64,000 nt of DNA from Isoetes taiwanensis. Lineage: Eukaryota > Streptophyta > Lycopodiopsida > Isoetales > Isoetaceae. Both the position numbers and the translations under genes were made by a program. Numbering within the stretch: the stretch's first letter is position 1; each line of letters opens with the position of its first letter. Below, piece after piece: positions 1 through 11,215 of the stretch. Under the pieces are notes generated by a model that saw only the letters and a program-made list of their open reading frames with translations, searched no databases and was not told where the DNA came from. Location of the stretch: positions 2,726,436 through 2,790,435 of the forward strand of contig JAJEKV010000072.1 of the NCBI GenBank assembly GCA_021234155.1. The letters run 5' to 3'.

Positions 1-485
1 CTAAGGATATGTGGAGCTATGCTATGCTAGGAAGGCTAAGTAATAAGCACCCTATTCTACAGGCCTAATTACTAAATACCAATGTCCTACATAACCAACA
101 TGAAATGCATGTGCTCTATTCTTGCATCAGTTCAAGAAGGTCACAGATTTCTTAAAGATGGTCATAGTAGCTCAGTGCTAGATAAGTTAAACGAGATTTC
201 ATCTAAGAATTGAGAAATGTCAAGAAAAATAACTGGAGCTCTGATTTGTTGTCTGAACTATTTGGCCACTCTCTAGATAATTTATAGTTTTACCAATAGG
301 AGGTCTAGCCTAAAGCAAAACTGATGTCAAAGTAGTTGATGATTCTGTGAGAATTTATGTCATCAAAATAAGAGTGGATAGAAAGGTCGTAGCACCTGCA
401 ACTTCATCATGGAAGTGCAGCCTAGTTAGTTTAGGAACACGAAGTTCTTGACATACCAAATTACCTCACTTTCATGCAATTATCA
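1..485. other. Unassigned AT-rich DNA
   Basis: I see no gene, repeat array or terminal-repeat structure here. Short open frames are scattered and not coding-like. Confidence 0.4.
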
Positions 486-1611
486 TCTGCAAAATGGCTA
501 TCGCTCCCGGGGGGAGGGAGGGGAGGGAGGGAGAGAATCTTCATTTAGCTATGGAGAGGGGGATTCTTGGTATGTGCATTGCATACATCTTGCATTTTGA
601 GACTGCAATCATTAGATCTCAACTTTTCTTGCGAGGCTTGGAGTTAGGCTATGCATCAATGTTTTATTCCTGCTCCTCAGATGTTTGAAGCTCTCTGTGA
701 CAAAAAAATGATCAGAGGTCTTCAAGAAGTTCTCTCATTTCTATGCTAATAAAACATGTATTTCCATTCTCTGCTCTATTAGACTTGTCCTTATGCTTCT
801 GCAATATTTCTTCCATGCCGAGCACTAAAGATTTCTTCAGGCCAATTCCCATAAAGTCATGGTATCAAGTATTCTATTGTCTTGAAGTAGCAATTTGAAT
901 TGATTGTCAAAACAGGACTTTGAACTATGATTTAAGCCACTTCACCCTCCGGCCATGGAGGGCAACCCTCCATGCGCAGCACCTTGTTTATTTTCCAGGC
1001 ACCACAACCATCTAACTCTGGCCATTTCCTTTCTTGTTTTTCCTTTTTCGATTTTATTTGCCAGACACGTCATTGGATGATTCTTTTGTGTCTCTAGGTA
1101 TGATTATGCTTCTAGATATGATGTTAAGTAGAAGTTTCTACAAATAAGGAATTTGGCTATTGCTCTAATGCCCATCTCGCGGTTTCATTTATGCTTCCCA
1201 CTTGAATTCAATCTTGTTTTCTTATAAGCATCAACCAGATGATCCTATGCTTCTCTAATATCAAGTTAGGTCCTTCAAAACTGCTTCTTGTTGTTACTGA
1301 CCATTACGCTCGGATGTCTTTATATCAAATGTGCTCAAAGAGCCTTAGAAGGTCCATGCACATTATCCTCTATGTGCATATCCTCATCTACATTTTCTTT
1401 TATGGAAAGCTCCTTGTAATAAAGAAAAATAGAATTATGGCATAACACAAAGACAAGGCATATTCACTGTAATGCTAGCAGCCTCAAAATGCAAAATGTA
1501 TGCAATGCACATACCAAGAATCCCCCTCTCCATAGCTAAATGAAGATATCTCTCTCCCCCCCCCCCCCTCCCCAAAAAAAAAAAAAAAGGGAGCGATAGC
1601 CATTTTGCAGA
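486..1611. repeat. Inverted-repeat pair (arms about 125-135 bp)
   Basis: The left arm (about 486-610) and the right arm (about 1475-1611) are reverse complements apart from a G/C-rich homopolymer stretch. Both contain the 16-mer AAAATGGCTATCGCTC on opposite strands and the same purine-rich run. The arms enclose about 860 bp. They could be a foldback element or two inverted copies of one repeat. I saw no clear target duplication. Confidence 0.6.
1100..1440 (+). repeat. Dispersed repeat, copy 1 (other copy at 43.27-43.91 kb, inverted)
   Basis: This stretch matches the reverse complement of about 43,270-43,910. Shared landmarks include a segment around AAGTAGAAGTTTCTAC and one around GGTCCATGCACATTATCC. 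The 43-kb copy carries about 290 bp of extra internal sequence. No coding function is recognised, so the 68-residue open frame inside it is probably incidental. Confidence 0.6.
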
Positions 1612-1744
1612 CGATGAATATTCTGCCACATTTCTAAAATAAATACTGGCCTCCTTTAAAATCAAGAATTGAAATTGCTAAGACCCAAAGATCCATCAAG
1701 CATTTCAAAACCAAAAAATCGCTATCTATTGATAGAATAGAATA

Positions 1745-2566
1745 GAATATGATTTTATCGTCCACGGAGACCAACTGGCCTATGGGACCCAAGTACAAAG
1801 AGAGAGAGAGCAGCAGGCGTATTACTACCAGGATTAAACAACCCCCGCCCCGAAGGGTTTTCGGGGGAAAAACCTTAGTAGCAATAAGGATGCTGATATA
1901 CTGCACAGTTATATACATAATCAGAAGTACAGCTGAGGTTAATGTTGGACATGGGGGCATAGCTGAGTCCGCGTATCCATTACCTCCTGAGGTCTGATCC
2001 CAACAAGCCCAGAGGTCGTGGCTCGGTAGCTCATGCAAGGCGATGGGGCACAACTAACAGAGCATACCGAGCCAGGATATGCCGGGTGCAGGAGGACAGA
2101 CCTAGAGGGCGTGACTTTCATCCTCAATGGCGCTCGTTGCCCAAGACCGCCGGACTCTGCCCTCACGCGGCCCGAATCCATCTCCCTGTCTCAATGCGGA
2201 GGTGGTGTGCACCTGTGCGAATGGAAGCAATCACCCTGCGCTTTTTCATGAGTAGATGGGTGCGCAGGTAGTGGTGTGGGCCCCTCGTGAGCATGGGATT
2301 AACCTGCTATCGATAATTTGCCACCTTGACATGTGACAGGGCCTCTGCATCCCAAAGCTTGGCCATGAAGCAAGCATCCAAGTGCTGCTTCAAGGCAGCG
2401 CGTTCCTTCGGTGTATGCACTGGTCCACATCGGTGTGCCTGCACATTCCATAGCGAGAACCACTGGGCTTGCTTGTCTTTCCAGCAGGCTTTGAGTCGCT
2501 GCGGGCCCATCGCCACTGCCATAGAGAAAGCATCATATTTTTCCAATAGAAACACTCATTTGAGCC
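1745..2566 (-). mobile_element. L1-like LINE, 5'-truncated copy (ORF2 C-terminus plus 3' UTR)
   Basis: On the minus strand, 2555-2307 encodes a piece resembling the C-terminal part of the large LINE at 25.5 kb: a Trp/Cys-rich start, then LDACFMAKLWDA against LDTCFLSKLWDA. The sequence below it aligns with the same LINE's 3' end down to the shared terminus ATCGTCCACGGAGACC at 1757. A short AATAG microsatellite (1733-1748) follows, like the tail of the 25.5-kb copy. Endonuclease and reverse transcriptase are absent, so this is a dead, 5'-truncated insertion. Confidence 0.75.
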
Positions 2567-2584
2567 AAATCTGACTTCATTTAG

Positions 2585-2775
2585 TAGTTCTTTGTGCTTG
2601 CGCCTTCAGAAAAATGACCAGAAGGAGTTGGGAGTCTACGAAGGAGCTTCACTTGGAGCCACAACTGTGTGAGCGATGTCATGCTTCCCACCGCATCTAT
2701 CGGACCCGTAAGCACAGGGTCTAGCTTCCCCAGCATATTGTTTAGCTGCAGTTGCATCAGATTGGAGCTTCGGTC
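2585..2775 (-). pseudogene. LRR receptor-kinase-like fragment (TMK-type LRR)
   Basis: The minus frame reads like part of a leucine-rich-repeat ectodomain. Its key stretch LTGPIDAVGSMTSLTQLWL resembles the LRRs of plant TMK-type receptor kinases, where a similar 'TG-ID-MT-L-Q-WLH' pattern occurs. Only about 60 residues are present. There is no signal peptide, membrane segment or kinase. The fragment abuts the 2748-2958 dispersed repeat, so it was probably carried there by a mobile element. The family call rests on motif memory only. Confidence 0.4.
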
Positions 2776-2958
2776 TGCTTGCCAGTTACCCGGTTGGAAC
2801 ATCCGCGATCCAGAATGCACGAGACTGCCAGTTTATAGGGAACAATAGGTTTGCTGTAGTAACCCGCATATCCTAGGTATATTCCAGCATATGCCTAGGA
2901 TATGCCACAAACCCACATAAGCGAGGGTTTGCCCCCCTAGGGGCAACCCAAAAAAATA
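2748..2958 (+). repeat. Dispersed repeat, copy 1 (other copy at 41,946-42,154)
   Basis: About 210 bp match 41,946-42,154 in the same orientation at roughly 85-90 percent. Landmarks are TTTATAGGGAACAATAGGTT and the palindromic CCTAGGATATGCC section, ending in a GGGTTTGCC/GGGGCAACCC hairpin. A weaker third echo of the last hairpin lies near 3030-3058. Confidence 0.7.
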
Positions 2959-2959
2959 A

Positions 2960-3640
2960 ACTAATAATTCGAAAGTATTTGTACCCTAAATGACCTACAT
3001 GTGACTTAAGAACCAAGAGAATATCAAACAAGGGTTTGCCCCTTCGAGCAACCCGAAAATGACAGCACGTTTCTAATAACAAAGAATCATCTAAAATAAA
3101 GTTGGAACCTTGAAGGTATAGTACGTTTAAACAACTCAGACCAATTTTAAAGTCTCATTTTTAGGCCTATTGAGTTCTTGTGATGTAGAATGTGTTTATT
3201 TTCTTTTTTAAGATCTGTCGACATCTTTCTATACAATAGTGTAGTTTTATTTTCTTCAGAGGGAATAAAATAAGACCAAAGGCTCACAGCTCCATTTCAT
3301 AATTTGTGCCCCAAGTCACTCTCCACAATTAATCTTAGGATGCCACATCTTATAGCAAGTCGGAAATCAAGCTCAAAAGAACATACCACAAATCCAATGT
3401 GCTACTCCTAAACATAAACACCCACATTTCTGAAAAACCCCCTAAAAAACAGTTATGAGGAGTTTTATCTTGTTGAAACGATCTTATTTACAATGTTGTG
3501 AAAACTTTTGAATATGAAAAGCCACGAAAAACCATATTAAGTTATCAAAATACTTTATTTTGGATGGCATTTTTAGTGATTTTAGCAAAGAAAGAGGACC
3601 CGACAATCCATCTAACAAGGGACTGTGAATAAAACCACAA
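2960..3640. other. Unassigned AT-rich spacer
   Basis: I see only AT-rich DNA with no convincing coding frame or terminal repeats. Confidence 0.4.
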
Positions 3641-3643
3641 ACT

Positions 3644-3731
3644 TTAAAGTATACCTCACAATGGACCAATTTGGCATACTTTGATACTTTAAAATATACC
3701 TCACAATGGACCAACTTGGCATACTTTGATA
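3644..3731 (+). repeat. Tandem duplication, 2 x about 44 bp
   Basis: Two adjacent copies of a unit containing ATACCTCACAATGGACCAA differ by only a few bases. Confidence 0.75.
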
Positions 3732-3843
3732 AGGTTGTGTATACAATGTGGAAACACTATCGAGGCGCAGAGGCAGTGTTCACACATGAGAATGTCACCT
3801 AAAGTGATATTTTTGTATGTGAAATCGCTTACATTACATTCTG

Positions 3844-3990
3844 TGGAAGGAAGGAAGGAAGGAAGGTATTTTTATCGTCCACGGAGACCAATCGGTCTAT
3901 GGGACCCAATAGCAAGCGGATTACTACCTGGATTAAAAAACCCCCGCCCTGAAGGGTTTTCGAGGGAAAAATCGTGGCGACAAGAATCAC
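3844..3990 (-). mobile_element. LINE 3'-end fragment with GGAA-repeat tail
   Basis: Positions 3868-3990 match the terminal 120 bp of the LINE copies at 1745 and 25,508, including the terminus ATCGTCCACGGAGACC and the CCCCCGCCC...GGGTTTTCG segment. The tail (3844-3866) is a GGAA repeat rather than AATAG. It is a very short 5'-truncated insertion on the minus strand. Confidence 0.7.
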
Positions 3991-4066
3991 CAGCCCGACA
4001 AACCCATTCCAATATATCTGAAATGCAAAAACACATAAATATACAAGATTTAGCGTCAGGAGCAGT

Positions 4067-4091
4067 TGGTTTTTTTTTTTTTTTTTTTTTT
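4067..4091 (+). repeat. Poly(T) tract
   Basis: A run of more than 20 T residues. It could be the reverse complement of a poly(A) tail, but no matching retroposed gene is visible beside it. Confidence 0.8.
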
Positions 4092-4349
4092 GGGGTTGGG
4101 GGTATATGTGATGGTATTCTCTTGGATGGTAATTGCTTTTTTATGGTTTCTCCTAGGTAAGCTCTCCGATGTGATATCCTGATGAAGCATAGTGAAATTT
4201 TTGCTCAGTTATTTGATTAACTCCCTAGACAAACTACTGCGTTGAAACTCCAAACATGTGCAGCGGGAGCATCTGCCTTCATGTATCAAGATATATATGC
4301 GATAAAAACTTTGACTTGGTATCTTTTGCTTGCTTTTTTTCTTTGTTAG

Positions 4350-4640
4350 TCAGAACCATTGGTCAATTAGTTGGATGACCCCAGGCAAATTCCTGTTCTA
4401 TATCATCCTGTTGCTTGATTTTGTATTTTTCAAAGCTAAAGCCAGGATATAGGTCAATATGCGGTCAAACTCCTGTCAACCAGTGATTGAACGTCTGGTG
4501 AAATTCCAAGTTAGCTTCAAAATTCCAAGAATCGATTCCTCTAATTACCTCTGCTACAAATTTCTCTACTATTATAGGTTTGATTTTTAGGGGGTCTTGC
4601 AACTTCTTTTGTCTTTGATGCTTAATGCGCAATATTGGTA
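4350..4640 (-). other. Coding-like minus-strand tract, unassigned
   Basis: The minus strand holds an open stretch of about 60 codons, then a stop, then a further 35 open codons in the same frame. Composition is protein-like (acidic, aromatic; includes NFEANLEFHQTFNHWL). I do not recognise it. It may be a retroelement gag remnant or a broken host exon. Confidence 0.25.
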
Positions 4641-4949
4641 TGGGTTGTTTTGCAAATGCTTAGTTCTAATGTGGGTGCTAAGGTTACGATGTAGCTTGGC
4701 ATTTCCTAGGCTAGGGGGCGCCAGTGCTAGATGATATATTTTATGCTTGAAAGCATCGATAATTAGGTCTAAGTTATTGAGGACAATAACACATTTTATG
4801 CCATGGGGAAAAATATGTTGAGACAATAAAATAATGGTTTATTTAAACTATTCTTTAAACTATTTAAACAATGGCCTTATAGTGCCATACAGTGCTAGTC
4901 ACGCTCTGAAGCTACCTAGGTGGCAAACACAAACGAAAAACTGTCTGGA

Positions 4950-5060
4950 TCTTTAATATCAAGAATGAGATTTAGAGTTGAAAATCTTATTGCGCCTTTA
5001 ATAGCCGGAATGGGTATTATAGGGTCTCTAATAGCCAGAATGAGATTTAGAGGTGTATGA
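4950..5060 (+). repeat. Short imperfect tandem repeat
   Basis: Two to three imperfect copies of a unit containing CCAGAATGAGATTTAGAG are separated by about 25-75 bp. Confidence 0.5.
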
Positions 5061-5513
5061 GCTAGGGAGATGGCATTGGAAAAGCAAAATTCAATTGACT
5101 TAGTTTTCACATGAAACGGGTGAGCAAAGAAGGAATAACGGATCCACCTGCACAAAATTACCAAAGATAATTTCCCCATTTAGCTTCGTAGCCAGAATCT
5201 ATGCCCACAAGAATAGGCCTAGATATGATAATCCACTTGGGATTTTTTCCTCTTCCCCATTTTTTTCTACCAATTTGTTTGTGCTGGAGATCAACTTTCT
5301 GACCTTGTTGCCTTACATGAGTTATGGAAGATCTAACCCATCTAACATAGTCTATGTTTGGTTTTATTTGTGCTTCAAAATGATAAGTCTGCTCCAACCA
5401 TTTAAACCAAGTTCGCTCTACTCTGATTGAGCATGGGGCATGTGCTCCAGGGAAACCTTTTGGACCAAGTCTTCTAAACCAACTATGCTTAGGTTGGCCA
5501 CATCAATGGCGAA

Positions 5514-5902
5514 TAAGGGTGGAATCACATTAGCGTGCCCAACCAATCGTGCATTTACAGTAAGCCAATCAGATCATGAAACATGGAGATTTTGGGCACA
5601 TCCCTGTATCATACTTGAGTGCCCAAACAACACATTTTGGCTTGGGCACCCCTCTGTTTTTTGGTCGAGGGTTTTCGGGTGACCAAAATTGTCCTAGACT
5701 TGGGCGCCCTGATCTGAAGCGCTGATTTCAAACTATAATCTCCTTGATTTGCGGACAGCTTGAGGCGTGGATCTGTTCCTTGCTCTGTTTGGGCACCCTA
5801 ATATGACAACAACAGAAATGGCGTGCCCAGGCATGCGTCGAACGGAGGCCCAAAGTCGCAGATATCGTTCTCGGGCACTTCCTTAATGTGATTCCGCCCT
5901 AA
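5514..5902. mobile_element. Tourist-like MITE (PIF/Harbinger type)
   Basis: The element spans 5517-5899 (383 bp). Its terminal inverted repeats are GGGTGGAATCACATTA at the left and GGGCGGAATCACATTA read inward from the right (15 of 16 identical). TAA flanks both ends (5514-5516 and 5900-5902). A 3-bp TWA-type target duplication with TIRs starting GGG is the signature of Tourist-like MITEs mobilised by PIF/Harbinger transposases. The interior is rich in TGGGCAC words on both strands and has no coding capacity. Confidence 0.85.
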
Positions 5903-6114
5903 CACATTATGCCATATGATTAAATATGTTAAGGCATTAATTAAGATATGTTTAAACCAGAAATTGTGAGACTTAGAACCATTGAACGCTCCAATCTGGC
6001 ACCTTTAATTTTGTGGCAGGTCGACTTCTCTCTGCTTCTGCAATTTTGAGCAGAATGGAAATCTTTGCCTTTTGTTTCAAATCTAGATTGCCATGGCCAG
6101 GTCTAAGGCCGTCG

Positions 6115-6453
6115 TGTCAAGGTTGCACCAAGAAAGGGAGAGAAGGGGATGCACACCAATATCCGAGAGCGCAAGCTCCCAAAACAAAGGCAAATTGGAA
6201 TTGTATTAAATGTATGTATGAATACAAGATATAAAAAGGGGCAGTAAATAATAACTCCTCCCGTTACCAACCACACATAATTATGCCGTAACTAATTAAG
6301 GCAAGTAGGTGCCGTAGCTAATTAAGGCAAGTGGATGGGCTGGTGTAGGTGCTGATGAAGTGTTGATTCAGCACATAGTCAGCACCTATGTGCTGAGTGC
6401 TGTCAGTGCTGTCTAGCAGCAAGATGGTAATCTCGATATCATATATCTCGACA
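6115..6453 (-). repeat. Copia 3' LTR (left copy)
   Basis: Starts TGTCAAGG and ends CTCGACA on the plus strand. It contains repeated AATTAAGGCAAG words and a CAGCAC-rich hairpin region. It matches 10,755-11,102 almost exactly. Confidence 0.95.
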
Positions 6454-6464
6454 CTCCTCCTTGA
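6454..6464 (-). promoter_or_regulatory. Copia polypurine tract
   Basis: Read on the minus strand, a purine run (AAGGAGGAG) lies directly upstream of the 3' LTR. This is where a plus-strand primer is expected in this family. Confidence 0.7.
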
Positions 6465-6486
6465 TGAGAGGTCAACATCTCCATGC

Positions 6487-7677
6487 TCAACCTCCTCCTC
6501 CTGGAGATGAGATCTGGAATCTATCAAGACCATTACCAAGTCGATGTCGCTCAAAGAGCTCACGAGCCAAAGGCTTAGTCAAGAGATCTGTGGTCTTGTC
6601 GTGTAGGAACATGCTCAATCTGAACACCTTATCACCCACAAGGTCCCTTACAAAATGATAATGCTTGGGAACATGCTTAGATTTTGGATGTCGAACTTCA
6701 CGGGAGCACCAATCAATGCCACCTTTATTATCCATGAGCATCCTTTTGGTCCAGAGTGCATTGCCCAATGCCGGCAAGAAAGTCCTTGAAACTAATGATC
6801 TCACGGCTGTTGTAGATCGCAACATACCGCGCTTCGATGGATGAAAGAGATACATGCCCTTGTTTCTTGCTGATCCAAGCAATGGCGGCATTGGCAAGCG
6901 AGAAAACAAATGCTTGGGATGTGGACACGAGTTATCTATCACATCACTAAGTGAGGAATCACTATATGTCGAGCAATGAAAAAGCATCACTATTGCTTTG
7001 CGATATATAAAAGGCCATAATCGAAGTACCCTTTAAGTAGCGGAGAATGTGCTTGGCCATTTCCCAATGCTTATGACCGGATCCGCTGAAAATTGGCTTA
7101 GAGCTATAACGACAAATGCAATATCGTCGGGTGCAAACCATGCAATATATGAGGCTGCCAATCAATTGCCGAAATGGAACTTTTGCCATAGAAAGACATT
7201 CAGCATCAGATTGTGGACAATCTTTCTTAGTGAGAAGAGTACCTGGATTCATAGGAACTTTAGATGGATTGCAATCAGCCATGCCAAAGCGCTTATGTAC
7301 TTCTTTTGAGAGATATGAAGAATCCCATTTTTTCGGTCTCTTGCAATTTGCAGACCCAAACAATAGCGAGCTTCTCCCAAGTCTACCATTGGAAACTTAG
7401 CAGCAAGCCTTGTCTTGAATTCAGCAATGTGCTCATTATTGTTGCCTATGAGCAAGGAATCATCCACATACAAAGCAATGATGAGTAAGAACTTGCCTTG
7501 ACGACGGATGTAGACATTAGAATCAGCCTCAATAGGCTGGAATCCTTGGTCTTTGAAGAAAGAATCTATGGTTTTGTACCAAGCACGTGATGCTTGCTTT
7601 AACCCATAAAGTGCCTTCGTCAATTTGCATACTAAATGCTCAGCACCAGCTTTGACATAACCCTGAGGTTGCTTCAT
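6487..7677 (-). mobile_element. Copia RT C-terminal half and RNase H region
   Basis: The minus-strand frames carry the Copia reverse transcriptase hallmark LYGLKQASRAWY, the YVDD catalytic box and, toward 6500-7000, the RNase H region. Order and content match the end of a Copia polyprotein. Some breaks are present. Confidence 0.85.
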
Positions 7678-9599
7678 ATATATATCTTCATCAAGTTTGC
7701 CATCAAGAAAAGCTGTCTTGACATCTGTTTGATGAATTCAAGATTATAATGAGCAACAAATGCAAGAAGAATGCGAATGCTCATCATTTTGACCACTGGA
7801 GAAAATGTTTCCAAGTAATCAATGCCATATTGCTGGCTAAAACCCTGTGCAACCAGGCGCACTTTGTAGCTGCTGATGGTGCCATCAGGATGGAGCTTGC
7901 ATTTGTAGACCCATTTGTTACCAACAACCTTCCTATCATGAGGAAGAGGAACCAAATCCCAAGTGCCATTTTGAACAATAGAATCCATTTCGTAGTCCAT
8001 TGCCTGCTGCCAATGAGGTGCAGCAGCACATGAAATAGCTTCACGATAGCTGATGGGTTCACTGATAATAGCAGCACCACAAAACTCCATAATGCTGGGC
8101 ATAATTTCAGCATAGAAAGCAAACCTTTGAGGAGGAAAACGTTTCCTTTTACCTCGACCAAGTTCTTCTTCAACTCCTCCTTGATCAGGATGATCAAAAT
8201 CACCTCCTGGATCAGATGGGTCAAGATCTCCTCCTGGATCGGATGTGTCAAGATCTGCGCCGTGATCAGGAAACAGGGGTGCTGTAAGCACTGCAGGTGC
8301 TGGGACCGCTGCAGGTGCTGGAACTGCTGCAGGTACTGGAACTGCTGCAGGTGCTGGAATATCAGAAACTGAGTTCGATGGATTGGAAGCTATGGCGTCA
8401 TCTGTTATCCATGCAGAGATATCAAGAAATTCCACATTAGGAGTTTTTGAACCTTGCTGAAATGCCGAAACATCTTCATGAAAAATAACATCGCGACTAA
8501 CACAAAGGCTTTTGGTATCTGGATCAATCAGCCGATAACCATGCTTGCACTGGTCAGAAAAACCCACAAAGATCATTTTCTTGCTGGTATGCTCAAGTTT
8601 CTTGCGATTTGCTTTGGGAATAAGCATAAAGGCAGCACATCTAAAGACACACAAGTGAGACAAATTTGGCTTTATGCCAGTGAAAGCTTGTTTAGGAGTC
8701 TGATTTTTCACAGCAACAGTGGGCAATCTATTGAGAAGGTAAACTGAGAACCTTACTGCTTCAGCCCAAAATTGAATGGGTGCTGAGGATTGAGCGAGCA
8801 AGCAACGTGCCATGTCAACAATGCTGTGATTCTTCCGTTCAGCAACGCCATTATGTTGTGGAGTATGAGGCTCGGTAAGTTGGCGCTCAATACCATGATC
8901 AGCACAAAAATGATTGAATGCTTGACTGGTAAATTCTCCACCATTATCAGATTTGAGCTTCTTAATCCGATGGGCTACTTGGTTCTCAACAAGCGCTTTC
9001 CATTCTTGGAAATGGGCAAATGCATCAGATTTCCGCTTCAAGAAATAGACCCATGTTTTCCTGCTCAAATCATCAATGAATGTCAGAAAATAATAAGCAC
9101 CCGAGAGAGAAGGAACATGAGTTGGACCACAAAGATCCGTGTGTACTAGTTCAAGAAGAGCAGTAGCACGAGATCCAATGAGAGTAAAAGATCTGCGGTG
9201 CTGTTTGCCCAATGCACAAGCCTCACAACTTGCAAGAGTAGGGTGCTGATGAAGATCAAAACCGTCTACAAGTTGAGGCAACTGGTTGAGTGCTTTGAGA
9301 CTGATGTGTCCAAGCCTCTTATGCCACAAATCACAAGTACCATTACCAGCAGCTACAAGAACAACCTGGTCAGCAAATTCTTGGCCCAAATGGTAGAGAT
9401 TACCCGTACGAATAGCACAAGCAAGGCTCTTTCTTGTAACTTTGCTGCGAACAATGCAGTCATCACTATCAAAGGAAACTATTGTGCCCATATCAGTAAG
9501 ACGTGCAACAGAAATCAGATCTTTACGCAAAGTAGGAGCATACATTACCCCTTTTAGAGTGAAATTACCAAGACTTGTGGGTACTTGAATGTCACCCAT
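7674..9599 (-). mobile_element. Copia integrase and RT N-terminal half
   Basis: A long open stretch of about 640 codons. Near its start is the HHCC-type region (WHKRLGHIS, then a CEAC pair), followed by the integrase core with HTDLCGP, a downstream D and the E in a NGVAERKN context. A low-complexity Ala-Pro-Val linker and an Asp/Pro/Gly-rich segment (about 8180-8370) separate integrase from the reverse transcriptase start (about 7680-7990). Confidence 0.9.
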
Positions 9600-9674
9600 T
9601 CCGCAGATTTGATGCTCACTATTGTCGCCGATTTGAACAATGTGATTGGAAGAGGTAGGTCTGAAATTTTCAAA

Positions 9675-10704
9675 CTAATCTTTGTGCCAACTAATATGAG
9701 CTGTAGCACCAGAATCCATGATGAATTTGATAGAGCGAGGGGCTGCCACTTGTTTACAAAGATAAACATAACCCGGGCTGCAAGGAACCACATTGGCTAC
9801 GCTTACTTCTTCAACAATTTGGGCCACATTGGCTGAAGCTTTGTTTGTCTCCAAAGCTTTCAGTTTGTGCTCAAGATCCTTCATCTTCTTCCTACATTCT
9901 GCTGCGGTATGATTGCCTTTCTTGCAATAGTCACAAACCTGTTGCTTGGATGCTGTGCCTTTGCTATCAGCACCCTTGAAGGCGTTGCTGCTACTGTTAT
10001 TCTTCTTTTTCTTAGCCTTTTCATTCCCTTTTGCGTAGGATTTAGGCTCAGAATGACCTGCAAAGAAAGCATTGTGCTCGTCTTTGATAATCCCAGCATC
10101 CTTCCTCATCATAATCTCCTCCTTGACGGAAGTGATTGCACGATTGAGATCCATGTCGGCAATTTGCATGAGATTCTTTCGCTAAAGCATGGAAAGAATT
10201 GGGTAAGGATCTAAGAAAGAAGAATAATTGCAATGAAGGAGAGATCTTATTCTCTTCTCCAGAGGCTTCAATCTGCCGAAAGGTGTTCTTCATGCAGGCT
10301 GCAAATTTGTCAAGACTCTCGGTCTCTTCCCAGCGCATATTCACCACTTCAGCATACAAATGCCCAATTTGTGTATGGGTCTTCGTTTCATGCTCTTGGA
10401 TGAGAGCATTCCATAAATCATGGTTGTTCTCCTTCAACCTCATCAAGAAGAGATTCAAAGAATGTAAAGCCCAATCGTAGCCATAGCCTTGTCATCCCAC
10501 GCCAAGCATCAAGAACAGATTTATTCTTGCCATGCACGCAAGCTCGGTCTTTGGTTCTTGGCCACTAACAATTCCCCAGACTCCTTCAGCCTTAAGAATG
10601 AGAGTCATTCTTCTCTTCCATTGCTGGAAACCTGTGCCGTCGAAGATTTGAATCACACGACCGCCAGGGAAGGTAATCTGGTTGTAGCTTGCATCCTTCT
10701 CCAT
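9675..10704 (-). mobile_element. Copia Gag and protease region
   Basis: The minus frames show the Copia Gag N-terminus (with a FDGTGFQQWKRRM stretch), the central Gag region, a CCHC zinc knuckle (CDYCKKGNHTAAEC) and then the retropepsin motif MDSGATAHI. This matches the UBN2/gag-pre-integrase layout of plant Copia elements. Confidence 0.85.
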
Positions 10705-10742
10705 TGCTGTGTTGATCTTGAATCAATCTCAGCACACCTAGT

Positions 10743-10754
10743 GCTCTGATACCA
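10743..10754 (-). promoter_or_regulatory. Copia primer-binding site (initiator Met tRNA)
   Basis: The reverse complement is TGGTATCAGAGC, complementary to the 3' end of plant initiator-Met tRNA. It sits directly beside the 5' LTR, as expected. Confidence 0.95.
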
Positions 10755-11102
10755 TGTCAAGGTTGCACCAAGAAAGTGAGAGAAGGGGATGCACACCAAT
10801 ATCCGAGAGCGCAAGCTCCCAAAACAAAGGCAAATTGGAATTGTATTAAACGTATGTATGAATACAAGATATAAAAAGGGGCAGTAAATAATAACTGCTC
10901 CCGTTACCAACCACACATAATTATGCCGTAACTAATTAAGGCAAGTAGGTGCCGTAGCTAATTAAGGCAAGTGGATGGGCTAGTGTAGGTGCTGATGAAG
11001 TGCTGATTCAGCACATAGTCAGCACCTATGTGCTGAGTGCTGTCAGTGCTGTCAGTGCTGTCTAGCAGCAAGATGGTGATCTCGATATCATATATCTCGA
11101 CA
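10755..11102 (-). repeat. Copia 5' LTR (right copy)
   Basis: 348 bp, the partner of 6115-6453. It is longer by one extra copy of a 9-bp GTCAGTGCT unit. Confidence 0.95.
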
Positions 11103-11215
11103 CGTCGTTGACCTAGATTTGGTTAGGGAAGTGCTCTGTAAGAGGGTGAGGATTGGGCACAAAGAAGACGAATTCTGTCTCCAGCTTTTCATGCATAAAA
11201 ACTTAAGGTATTAAT

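Larger units (their letters stand above)
6115..11102 (-). mobile_element. Ty1/Copia LTR retrotransposon, nearly full length
   Basis: A 4,988-bp element on the minus strand, flanked by the 5-bp target duplication CGTCG (6110-6114 and 11,103-11,107). Two LTRs of 339 and 348 bp start TG and end CA. In the minus direction the internal region carries Gag with a CCHC knuckle, protease, integrase, reverse transcriptase with a YVDD box, and RNase H, in the Copia order. The LTRs differ by about six or seven substitutions plus one 9-bp repeat-unit indel, which suggests a recent insertion (roughly 0.7 to a few million years depending on the assumed rate). The coding region looks largely preserved but has a handful of breaks, so it is treated as a fossil. 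Confidence 0.95.
6092..11215 (+). pseudogene. Short host reading frame interrupted by the Copia element
   Basis: An ATG in a good plant context (GCCATGG, 6092) has an in-frame TAG three codons upstream. After 8 codons the frame meets the Copia left end. Right of the element (11,103 on, after one copy of the CGTCG duplication) the sequence continues open for about 33 codons, ending near an AAG-GTATTA donor-like site at about 11,211. The pre-insertion frame would be about 41 residues, basic at its N-terminus, with LVREVLCKRVRIGHKEDE in the second half. I do not recognise the protein, and no following exon fits in phase, so it may be an old exon relic. Confidence 0.4.
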
